The notes beneath the pieces were generated by a model. The model was not told the origin of the DNA and made no database searches. It saw only the letters and a program-made list of their open reading frames with translations. This document shows, in pieces, positions 14,401 to 20,440 of a stretch of DNA of 21,780 bases. This stretch comes from Bacteroidia bacterium (GTDB lineage: Bacteria > Bacteroidota > Bacteroidia > Bacteroidales > CAJPTX01), in assembly GCA_905373625.1 (NCBI GenBank), contig CAJPTS010000007.1, positions 1 to 21,780 of the forward strand, in the 5' to 3' direction. How positions within the stretch are numbered: position 1 is the first letter of the stretch; every line of letters begins with the position of its first letter. The position numbers and the translations under genes were made by a program.

Positions 14401-17169
14401 CACGAAAAGAAATTAGCAGTAACCATAAAACCCAAAGAGTTGTTAGACAAGGAGCTTATCTGGCATACCGAACCCGAGGGGGTAGTACAAGTGGATGCCG
14501 ATGGTACGGTGCATAGTCAGGCAGTGGGTACGACCACAGTAACGGTAACTACGCATGCTCGTCCACAGAAGAGTGCTATGTGCTCGGTGGAGGTGCTGCA
14601 ACCCGTAGAATCGCTAGAAGTTCCAGAGCATATAGATGTGTATGTTGATGCTACGGAGCAGATTGTGGCAAAAGTTTTGCCTGCCACGGTAACGAACCAA
14701 AAGGTGTACTGGCGGAGCGATGCTTCGGGAATTGCTAAAGTAAATTCAGAGGGCGTTGTAACGGGTGTCTCGGTTGGTAAAACGAAGCTTCATGCCGAAA
14801 CTGCTGCCTTGGATAAGGATCTGAAGACCGTACGAGCTACTACTGAGGTTGAGGTTTGGCAGAAAGCTACACGAGTTTGGTTGGAGGAGCAAGAGAAGAA
14901 GTTCAAGGCTGGCGAAGAGTATACTTTCCATGTACACGTTGAGCCCGCAGATGCTAACCAAGCCGTGGAATGGAGCGTGGAAGGCGAGGATGGCGTAATC
15001 TCGATAAACAACGAGGGGAAGATCGAGGCATTGCGCACAGGCAGTGTACAAGTTGTCGCTACCACAAAAGCTAAGCCAAACCTACAGGCACGCTGCCCAG
15101 TTACGGTGACGCAAAGTGTATCGTCGCTAACGCTGAATGAAACGGAATTAACTCTTGATTTGGGAGCACGCTTCCAATTGATAGCTACGGTATTACCAGC
15201 ATCGTTGCCAGCAGAAGATAAGCGTGTGAGCTGGAGCAGTTCAAACGCGAGTGTGGTGTATGTGGACAACAATGGGAATCTGGAAGTGCGAGGTTTTGGC
15301 GATGTGACGATAGAGGCACGTTGTGGCGGTCGCACTGCAACTTGTCAGGTACACGTTCCAGAAAAAGTATCGAGTATTACACTTGACCAAACGCAGCTTC
15401 GCTTGGAAGTTGGTCAGCATGGGAAGCTTGTGGCAACGGTGTATCCCGAGGCACTTAGCAATCGGCGCGTTGAGTGGGAGGTAGTTGAAGGGCAAGATAA
15501 GCTCCAGTGGCAAATAATCGATAATCAATGCATGGTGGTTGCTAAGGGTGAGGGGCAGGCTAAAATAGTAGCCAAGGCTGAAGCAGATCAATCGTATACT
15601 ATACAGTGTGTTGTTACTGTGTCGCCAAAAACTGAGGTACATCTGGATAAGACACAACTGACGCTGCAGTTGGGCAAAACCTATAAATTTAATCCGACAG
15701 TGATGCCAAAGCCCAAAGATGCTGTAAAATTTCGTTTTTGGGTTGAGGATACAGATATTGCAACGATCGAGCAAGACGGTACTCTGACAGCTCGATATGA
15801 GGGTGAAACAGATGTATACGTGGCATTTACAGGCGAGAGTTCGGCAAGGGCTACGTGCCATCTGATTGTATCGGCTGCTGCAACTGCAGTAACGCTCAAT
15901 AAGCTGGAAATCTACCATTGGTTGGGGAACGACATAGAACAACTGGAGGCCACAGTTTACCCGCTGAATTTACGAGAACGTCGCGTGACGTGGACTTCGA
16001 GCAACCCTAACGTCCTTTCGGTAGATGAGCATTCTGGCAACCTTTCGGTGCATGATAAAGGATATGCACGAATAACCGTTATGACGGTTGCTCCGCCAGC
16101 TAAAACAGCCTTTTGCGATGTGTATATACAAGCGCCCCAGAGGTTGAATAGTATTTACATAACCGAACAATCAATTTTGGTGAGCGAAGGCACAGGGCAT
16201 CAGCTCCGCGTGAATTTTGTGCCAGAGCATTTCCCAGATCAGCGCTTACGCTTTGAGGTAAAAGATAGCGACATTGCCGAAGTGGACAACGAGGGGTATG
16301 TTGTAGGCAAACGGCGTGGAAAGACGGAGGTTTATGCTTTTTCGCAAGCCGCAAGTGATGTGCGTAAGGCTGTTTGTATAGTGGAAGTCGGTGATGTCAT
16401 ACCGTTGCATGATATTGCTTTCAATTTCAATAAGTTATACATTGCTGTTGGGCTCTCGCAGAGCAATTTAGTGCGCTTTGTGCCAACGAAAGCTTCGGAT
16501 CAGCGCCTCCGTTGGACGATCGACAACGATCGTATTGTGAGCATAGACAAATATGGCGTGTTGCATGCGAAGATGTTAGGTACAACTACGATATCGGCAT
16601 ATAGCGAACAATTGGATAAAACGATTAGTCTAGAGGTAGAGGTCGTAGATATTATTCGTGTAAGCTCGGTTACGCTCTCCCAAGAGCAGTTGCATTTAGA
16701 CGTAAATGAGTCTAAGCAGTTGCTAGCCACGGTACAACCCGACAATGCGTCTGATAAGCGCGTTACGTGGTCTTCGTCCAATTCGGACATAGCAGAAGTC
16801 CTGCAGAGCGGAGAAGTAACGGGCAAAAAAGATGGGATTGCAAATATTATTGTAACGAGTGAGGAAGGAAAGCGAGTAGCTGTCTGTCATGTAAGTGTAG
16901 GTCGCGGCGCTGTAGTAGAAGATCTCTTGTTGGGTAAGGTAGAGGTGATGCCGAATCCGTTCAACAATCTGTTACGCATCGTGGTGCACGAGGTTTTAGG
17001 AGCAATATCGTACGAACTGCTCACCGTCGATGGCTCGAAGATAGCGCACGGCGAATTTGTAGGGCATGAGTATCAGTTATCCACCGATACACTCGAGAGT
17101 GGACTATATTTGTTGCGCTTGCGTACCAGTACGGGAGCCTCGCAAACAGTGAAAGTACTGAAATACTGA
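11407..17169 (+). CDS. Giant T9SS-secreted surface protein: BspA-like DUF285 block, about 18 Big2 domains and a sorting domain
   Basis: The product has 1920 residues. Residues 1-34 are a signal peptide (hydrophobic run, then GGSVRGED, resembling the leader of the 5079 product). Residues about 140-225 are BspA/DUF285-type repeats: LFKGCENFNSSLNNWNVSGI, MFKGASRFNYSLADWDVRNV and MFSYAKAFNQYLGDW. From about 282 to 1834 I count about 18 bacterial Ig-like (Big2) domains of 80-95 residues, with the recurring pattern SxxLxxxxLxLxxG...LxAxVxPxxxxxxxVxWxS..., DGxVxAxxxGxxxIxAxT and CxVxV. Residues about 1836-1920 are a T9SS type A sorting domain (VMPNPFNNLL; ESGLYLLRL). The architecture fits a long rod holding an N-terminal head away from the surface, as in adhesins; the ligand is unknown. 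Bases about 11640-12720, coding for the head, are visibly more AT-rich than the Big2 array. A strong terminator follows at 17194. Confidence 0.93.
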   Translation: MMLRFVQQKVLFRWLALAATILLLLVSGGSVRGEDFKVRVQASGRSVLLNAHINAGAEVKIYDQGGWLVEQLTLTQQSTGVVCPVNDADGFYDLHITGNYIISLNYSRIVGVLDWGNAVLWSFEFNSYLRFLPDKAPNLVNFIALSELFKGCENFNSSLNNWNVSGIKYMRAMFKGASRFNYSLADWDVRNVESMAEMFSYAKAFNQYLGDWKLRKVHSLGLDHCGMSAENFSKTLYAWAEDPETVHGLDLDATGLQYLKEYQSTLDKLRNEKKWKISGVSIYPFWVDLTKEEGEFVVNEKRALVLEKEGISLDEIVSLESQDPEIVEVVDVQKRIVRAKKLGKTIIKATVPANSKHCEIHGYFEINVLRNPTSITLQKTELNVLLGYDNSNYSCESFGSKVLPREAGQVVVWGSENEGIIQYVKSSGSNSSEHFTVKNIGKTRIYCETKAKPNKRAYCNVTVVRAVDHVELDISNKKLLKDAKFKLSAKVFPKDVPSQEVEWSVSKEGVVSVTKDGTVKAVGAGEVEVIARSKSRPVKEAKCKVRVYLRPKSVTIVPETLNFIYGTSDNIGINKFRFNVLPKEAEQEVNWGTENPQLLEFYPEDAYYIARFSVKGKGHTRIYCETKAEPHVRAYCIVNIGERASSISLNTNQLSLLRHGVKQLLATVSPSDVVTNEVVWTSDPAGVVEIDAQGNVRGLTVGSTTITATTKAEPGRTAKCKVSVLEPATGLTLNKATLRLYLGGSHGNNQFKLEGTISPNSVVNKRIVWRSDNKDVADVQSDGTVVARGVGKSIIFAETEAEPVQKAQCDVTVIVPVESLTIANKLNLSVNGKGSLNPQLLPVTLANKRIIYTAEPAGYITVSEAGEVTAGAQTGVVTITAKTEAEPVATQTCVVTIDNPVDRVALKESTYLFVGGTEQLTAEVYPEDLSDRGVNWESENKEIVSVDPDGTLHALKQGVCKVFARAKLDATKEASCEVTVSIPVESITIKNKLSIVLGHEKKLAVTIKPKELLDKELIWHTEPEGVVQVDADGTVHSQAVGTTTVTVTTHARPQKSAMCSVEVLQPVESLEVPEHIDVYVDATEQIVAKVLPATVTNQKVYWRSDASGIAKVNSEGVVTGVSVGKTKLHAETAALDKDLKTVRATTEVEVWQKATRVWLEEQEKKFKAGEEYTFHVHVEPADANQAVEWSVEGEDGVISINNEGKIEALRTGSVQVVATTKAKPNLQARCPVTVTQSVSSLTLNETELTLDLGARFQLIATVLPASLPAEDKRVSWSSSNASVVYVDNNGNLEVRGFGDVTIEARCGGRTATCQVHVPEKVSSITLDQTQLRLEVGQHGKLVATVYPEALSNRRVEWEVVEGQDKLQWQIIDNQCMVVAKGEGQAKIVAKAEADQSYTIQCVVTVSPKTEVHLDKTQLTLQLGKTYKFNPTVMPKPKDAVKFRFWVEDTDIATIEQDGTLTARYEGETDVYVAFTGESSARATCHLIVSAAATAVTLNKLEIYHWLGNDIEQLEATVYPLNLRERRVTWTSSNPNVLSVDEHSGNLSVHDKGYARITVMTVAPPAKTAFCDVYIQAPQRLNSIYITEQSILVSEGTGHQLRVNFVPEHFPDQRLRFEVKDSDIAEVDNEGYVVGKRRGKTEVYAFSQAASDVRKAVCIVEVGDVIPLHDIAFNFNKLYIAVGLSQSNLVRFVPTKASDQRLRWTIDNDRIVSIDKYGVLHAKMLGTTTISAYSEQLDKTISLEVEVVDIIRVSSVTLSQEQLHLDVNESKQLLATVQPDNASDKRVTWSSSNSDIAEVLQSGEVTGKKDGIANIIVTSEEGKRVAVCHVSVGRGAVVEDLLLGKVEVMPNPFNNLLRIVVHEVLGAISYELLTVDGSKIAHGEFVGHEYQLSTDTLESGLYLLRLRTSTGASQTVKVLKY
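12250..16908 (+). repeat. Array of about 18 Big2-coding repeats
   Basis: Consecutive domains of about 80-95 codons share a VxW(x)S core and end in a CxVxV strand. The second and fourth domains resemble each other most: both have VLPxEA and TRIYCETKA followed by RAYC, unlike their neighbours, which suggests duplication of a two-domain unit. Domain borders are by eye, and the first domain is the most divergent. Confidence 0.8.
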
Positions 17170-17193
17170 TATATAAGCACTGTAGTGGTGCTG

Positions 17194-17230
17194 CGGTCGT
17201 ACTTTCTTTGGGGAGTACGACCGTTTTTTT
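17194..17230 (+). terminator. Rho-independent terminator after the second giant gene
   Basis: CGGTCGTACT (17194-17203) pairs perfectly with AGTACGACCG (17214-17223) around a 10-base loop, followed by seven T (17224-17230). It lies between convergent genes, but the T tract serves only the plus strand. Confidence 0.92.
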
Positions 17231-17251
17231 GTATACTATCTGAGAGCGATT

Positions 17252-17956
17252 CTATGCCTCCTTGTTCTCTGACGCCTCTGCGCCATAATTTCGCGCTCCG
17301 AAGATGCTACTCCCCACTCGTACAAGAGTAGAGCCTGCCTCTACGGCAATAGGGTAGTCGCCAGACATCCCCATGGAAAGGATCTGGAAGGGCGAAACGG
17401 GTAAAAGATTTTTTGCCCTAATCTCGTTAAATAATGCCTTAAGGCTGTCAAACTCGCGGCGGATTTGTGCTTCATCTTCGGAGAGCGAAGCCATCCCCAT
17501 TAAACCACAGATCTGAACGTGTTTGTATGAAGTAAAAGCATTCTTTTCAATCAGGGTGCGTAACTCCTCTGGCGAGAAACCGAATTTGGTTTCTTCTTGC
17601 GCGATGTGTACTTGTAGAAGAATGCGTGTACTGAGGGCAAGCTTGGCACTCTCTTTATCAATTGTTGCAACAAGTTTTAAGGAGTCTACTGACTGTATGA
17701 GAGACACATACGGAAGCACGCTCCGTACTTTATTGGTCTGCAAATGACCGATGAGATGCCACTCTATATCTTGTGGTAAAAGAGGCGCTTTGGCTATGAG
17801 CTCTTGTACTTTGTTCTCGCCAAAGCAACGCTGCCCAGCATCATACGCTTCTTGTATTGCCTCGGCAGGATGAGTCTTAGACACCGCCAGCAGAGTAACA
17901 TCAGTAGGAAGGGTTTGACGAATACGGGTAAGAGCAGCGGCAATACGTGTAGGCAT
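17252..17956 (-). CDS. yggS: YggS/PLPBP-family pyridoxal phosphate-binding protein
   Basis: This single-domain alanine-racemase-like fold protein binds pyridoxal 5'-phosphate and keeps its free level in balance; the family has no known catalytic activity. With the start chosen here it has 234 residues, typical for the family. Visible motifs are LLAVSKTHP, with the PLP lysine at about residue 27, AYDAGQRCFGENKVQEL, EWHLIGHLQTNKV, QVHIAQEETKFGF, GLMGMAS, and the phosphate-binding end MGMSGDYPIAVEAGSTLVRVGSSIFG (given here as one block spanning roughly 194-219). A longer frame opens at a TTG at 17989, but that codon lies inside a promoter element (17987-17994), so ATG 17956 is preferred. The gene is transcribed alone, towards the second giant gene and away from the RRM gene. 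Confidence 0.94.
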   Translation of the reverse strand: MPTRIAAALTRIRQTLPTDVTLLAVSKTHPAEAIQEAYDAGQRCFGENKVQELIAKAPLLPQDIEWHLIGHLQTNKVRSVLPYVSLIQSVDSLKLVATIDKESAKLALSTRILLQVHIAQEETKFGFSPEELRTLIEKNAFTSYKHVQICGLMGMASLSEDEAQIRREFDSLKALFNEIRAKNLLPVSPFQILSMGMSGDYPIAVEAGSTLVRVGSSIFGARNYGAEASENKEA

Positions 17957-17986
17957 TGTATACGGTATATGCGTGAATTTCTGTAA

Positions 17987-17994
17987 CAAAAGTA
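17987..17994 (-). promoter_or_regulatory. -7 promoter element for yggS
   Basis: Read on the minus strand this is TACTTTTG, a match to TAnnTTTG, 30 bases before the ATG at 17956. The upstream TTG (17989) falls inside it, which rules that codon out if this promoter is used. Confidence 0.5.
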
Positions 17995-18224
17995 GGCTAA
18001 AATAAACTGCTTTACCTCCTTTGGTCGCACGCTTTGTCTTGTAAGCACTTATCTAAAATGCCCCAAAACAATGGAAATAAGAGAAGTTTTGCATCTCAGA
18101 ATAAAAAAGTTTTCAACATAATGTAATAGATAAAATTCTAACTATATGCACTTTACGTATAATAGGTACGTCTTCAGATTGTAAACGCGAGGTGCTTTTC
18201 GCGCACAAATTAAAAATACTGTGT

Positions 18225-18232
18225 TACATTTG
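18225..18232 (+). promoter_or_regulatory. -7 promoter element for the RRM gene
   Basis: TACATTTG matches TAnnTTTG and lies 32 bases before the ATG at 18265, implying a leader of about 25 bases. Confidence 0.5.
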
Positions 18233-18264
18233 GTAGTTGTAAGATTAACAGTTCTATTTGTAAG

Positions 18265-18552
18265 ATGAACATTTTTGTTGGAAGTCTTCCGTATCGTTAT
18301 CAGGAAGGCGATTTGAGCGCTTTGTTTTCTAACTACGGTGAAGTAACGACCGCTCGTATTATTAAAGATCGTGCGACGGGGCGTAGCAAAGGTTACGGAT
18401 TCGTAGAAATGCCTGACGATCAGGCAGCTCAACGCGCTATAACCGAGTTAAACGGTTCGGAAGTCATGGGGCGTACCATCGTGGTTAACGTTGCACAGGA
18501 ACGTGCACCCCGCGAAGGCGGTAACCATCGCGGCGGTTACGGCGATAGATAA
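18265..18552 (+). CDS. Small RRM-type RNA-binding protein
   Basis: This 95-residue protein is a single RNA recognition motif with a short Gly/Arg tail. RNP2 is MNIFVGSLPY (1-10) and RNP1 is KGYGFVEM (residues 42-49), with the aromatic residues that stack on RNA bases in place. The order beta-alpha-beta-beta-alpha-beta fits residues 1-77 (last strand GRTIVVNVAQE). The tail, APREGGNHRGGYGDR, is shorter than in cyanobacterial or plant glycine-rich RRM proteins. Bacteroidetes commonly encode one or more such proteins, which bind single-stranded RNA and affect transcript levels; the target here cannot be read. It is monocistronic, with its own -7 element 32 bases upstream and a strong terminator after it. 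Confidence 0.94.
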   Translation: MNIFVGSLPYRYQEGDLSALFSNYGEVTTARIIKDRATGRSKGYGFVEMPDDQAAQRAITELNGSEVMGRTIVVNVAQERAPREGGNHRGGYGDR

Positions 18553-18600
18553 ATCGTCTGTTCCCGTTTTCCTTGTGCAAACACATTGACAAGGAGATTC

Positions 18601-18642
18601 ACGGAGTCAAGGAGGTTAAACTCTTTGACTCCGTTTCTTTTT
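18601..18642 (+). terminator. Strong rho-independent terminator after the RRM gene
   Basis: Bases 18601-18614 (ACGGAGTCAAGGAG) pair with 18621-18634 (CTCTTTGACTCCGT) with a single G-T wobble around a 6-base loop, followed by TTCTTTTT. A smaller inverted repeat, CCTTGT (18571-18576) / ACAAGG (18589-18594), stands just before it. Confidence 0.92.
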
Positions 18643-18833
18643 GATGAAACTATGCTTAAGAATCTTTTTTCGTTATGCTTTTACAGCGATTTGTACAGCA
18701 GCGCTAAGAGAAGAGGTAAAAAAACTTGTTCCTTCCTCTTAGCCTCCTACTCGGTTATCAATAAAACAGAGGAATTAGACGTTTTCACAGAACTAATTAC
18801 CGAGGTAAGGTAAGAATGCGGCTATTCTTTTCG
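18643..18833. other. Non-coding gap with a loose inverted repeat
   Basis: GCTAAGAG (18703-18710) and CTCTTAGC (18736-18743) are exact complements 25 bases apart, with an alternative pairing AAGAGG (18711-18716) / CCTCTT (18735-18740). No T tract follows. A 53-codon frame from ATG 18651 crosses it but shows no recognisable features. Confidence 0.4.
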
Positions 18834-18841
18834 TACTTTTG
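18834..18841 (+). promoter_or_regulatory. -7 promoter element for the thioredoxin-fold gene
   Basis: TACTTTTG matches TAnnTTTG and is identical to the yggS element. It ends on the first base of an in-frame GTG (18841), so transcription would start after that codon; the ATG at 18871 is then the first sensible start. Confidence 0.55.
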
Positions 18842-18870
18842 TGCATGTGAGGGTAAAAATTGAGACAAAT

Positions 18871-20322
18871 ATGATACTACAGAAGCGTCTTATGCACATG
18901 TTGCTCTTCGCCACCCTTCTCCTGTTAGGAAATGCGGGGTATGCGCAATATAAGATAGATTTGCAGGTGAACGGATTGCGAGATTCGTCTATTATATTCG
19001 GATACTACTTTGCCGAAGGACGTTATGTACAAGATACGGCAAAGCTTGACGCTAAAGGGCATGCAACCATTAAACGCGACTCCAGTTTGGCGAAAGGGCT
19101 TTATTTATTCCTCCTGCCCACGGGCGAGTCTTTAGATTTATTGATCGGCGATCAGCAGAAATTTACTTTCTCTGTAGATAGTGCTGACCCGCGCAATACG
19201 CAAAAAGTAGAGGGGGCTTCCCTATCACAAGAATTCCTAGATTTTCAGACCTTCATGGGGCAAATGCAGCAGAAAGGGGCGATGGTGCGTAAAGAAGATA
19301 GTGTAATTCGTACTTTGCCTGTAGACGACCCTAATACAGAAAAGAAGCGCGAGGAGATTCGGAACAAATACCAAACGTTAGATAACCAGGTAAAGGATTA
19401 TCACAAAGCTTTGTTAGAAAAACACGGTGATGACGTCCTAGGAGAATTTGTACGTGCCACAATTCCCATTTCTCTCCCAGAGTATCAGCCCGATCCGAAG
19501 GTAAAGAACCAAGATTCGGCACATTGGATGTGGAGCTATGCTTACAACAGTGCCCATTATCTTGACAATATCAATCTTGCCTCCTCCTCTCTATTGCGCT
19601 CGCCACTGGTACTGCCTAAGGTTAATCATTTCCTTGATAAGATGATCCTACAGATCCCCGATACGCTAAATAAGTATTGCGATCTGATTTTGGAACGGTC
19701 GCGCCTGAATACTGAGACCTTCCGCTACTGGACGAGCTACTTATTAAACAAGTATCAGAGCTCTGAAATAATTGGCATGGACGCCGTTTTTGTGCACATT
19801 GCCGAAAAATATTACCTAGCTGGGCGTACGCCATGGGCGGATGAGGAATTCCTTGCCAAATTGAAGGATCGGGTTGCGCACATAAAACCCAATTTGCTGA
19901 GGGCTGTTGCCCCAAATTTCAAGGTCGAAACGCTTAACGCACAGACCTTTGAATTGGCAAAAGATAAGGCGGAGGCTACGGTTCTAGTATTTTGGGAGCC
20001 GAGTTGCAGCCATTGTAAAGTGGCGATCCCGAAAATAGATAGCATCGCACGAAAGTACGACCCGAAGCGCATCCACGTAATAGGCTTTATGACGACGGGT
20101 GATGGTCCTGAGTGGCAGAAATATGTATATGAGCACAAATTGCAATGGTGGATACACGTTTGGGATCCGTATCGCAAAACAGGTTTTCACGATAACTACG
20201 ATATATACAGTACGCCTGTAATCTATGTGCTAGACAAGGATCACAAGATCGTAATTAAGCGTATCGGTGTAGAGTCTCTCCAACCCATTTTGGACGACTT
20301 GTTGAAACCAGTTAAGAGTTAG
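18871..20322 (+). CDS. Secreted thioredoxin-fold (TlpA/AhpC-TSA-like) protein of the Bacteroidetes DUF4369/DUF5106 type
   Basis: With the start at 18871 the protein has 483 residues. Residues 1-25 are a signal peptide (MILQKRLMHMLLFATLLLLG, then AGYAQ), so it acts outside the cytoplasm, probably in the periplasm. About residues 26-115 match the beta-rich DUF4369 type (LQVNGLRDSSIIFGYYFAEG). The middle, about 116-345, is helical and charged, as in DUF5106-type proteins. Residues about 346-483 are a thioredoxin-like domain: APNFKVETL, LVFWEPSCSHC with the redox pair Cys379 and Cys382, and the cis-proline loop STPVIYV with Pro449. The family reduces or reshuffles disulfides of exported proteins; the partner is unknown. 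It stands alone, with a -7 element directly upstream. The GTG at 18841 would extend it by 10 residues but overlaps that promoter. Confidence 0.9.
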   Translation: MILQKRLMHMLLFATLLLLGNAGYAQYKIDLQVNGLRDSSIIFGYYFAEGRYVQDTAKLDAKGHATIKRDSSLAKGLYLFLLPTGESLDLLIGDQQKFTFSVDSADPRNTQKVEGASLSQEFLDFQTFMGQMQQKGAMVRKEDSVIRTLPVDDPNTEKKREEIRNKYQTLDNQVKDYHKALLEKHGDDVLGEFVRATIPISLPEYQPDPKVKNQDSAHWMWSYAYNSAHYLDNINLASSSLLRSPLVLPKVNHFLDKMILQIPDTLNKYCDLILERSRLNTETFRYWTSYLLNKYQSSEIIGMDAVFVHIAEKYYLAGRTPWADEEFLAKLKDRVAHIKPNLLRAVAPNFKVETLNAQTFELAKDKAEATVLVFWEPSCSHCKVAIPKIDSIARKYDPKRIHVIGFMTTGDGPEWQKYVYEHKLQWWIHVWDPYRKTGFHDNYDIYSTPVIYVLDKDHKIVIKRIGVESLQPILDDLLKPVKS

Positions 20323-20360
20323 CCCCAAAATTTAGAAACGAAAGACAAAACAGAGACGAG

Positions 20361-20391
20361 ATACGAAATTAGGTACGAGGTTCAAAGTATG
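20361..20391 (+). repeat. Short dispersed repeat, copy 1 (GTACGAGGTTC type)
   Basis: GTACGAGGTTCAAAGTATG (20373-20391) matches 17 of 19 bases of a copy inside the methyltransferase gene (20792-20810, minus). The bases before it (ATACGAAATTAG) look like a decayed neighbouring unit. Confidence 0.6.
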
Positions 20392-20425
20392 AACTAAACA
20401 CCCAAAAAACGCTTGTCGCGAACTT

Positions 20426-20440
20426 GGGATCTCGTACTTA
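20426..20440 (-). repeat. Short dispersed repeat, copy 2, overlapping the methyltransferase stop codon
   Basis: On the minus strand this reads TAAGTACGAGATCCC; its first three bases are the TAA stop of the methyltransferase gene. It faces copy 1, forming a loose inverted pair across 20373-20440. Confidence 0.5.

Larger units (their letters stand above)
17957..18264. other. 308-bp divergent promoter region between yggS and the RRM gene
   Basis: There is no coding region that I can support. It carries one -7 element facing each way (17987-17994 minus; 18225-18232 plus). Just upstream of the plus-strand element is a small GC-rich inverted repeat, CGCGA (18186-18190) / TCGCG (18199-18203), in otherwise AT-rich DNA. 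The stretch from 18060 to 18180 shows nothing I can interpret. Confidence 0.6.

Noticed and set aside
14746..15942. Long minus-strand frames (up to 233 codons) opposite the Big2 array
   Set aside because: They overlap a convincing coding frame on the other strand, have no family motifs, and look like shadows favoured by its codon pattern.
5151..16908. Giant-gene repeats as a CRISPR-like or tandem DNA repeat array
   Set aside because: The repetition is at protein level in units of about 85 or 200 codons with diverged DNA; there are no short identical repeats with regular spacers.
18142..18432. 96-codon minus-strand frame overlapping the RRM gene
   Set aside because: The RRM frame has intact RNP1 and RNP2 motifs; the opposite frame is a shadow rich in rare patterns.
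18586..18813. 75-codon plus-strand frame, or its 53-codon form from ATG 18651
   Set aside because: The long form starts on a TTG inside the RRM terminator; the short form has no promoter element, no domain and no visible conservation. Kept only as a possibility.
20323..20437. Terminator or attachment site between the thioredoxin-fold and methyltransferase genes
   Set aside because: I found no stable hairpin with a T tract and no tRNA-derived sequence; the structure is better explained by the facing short repeats.
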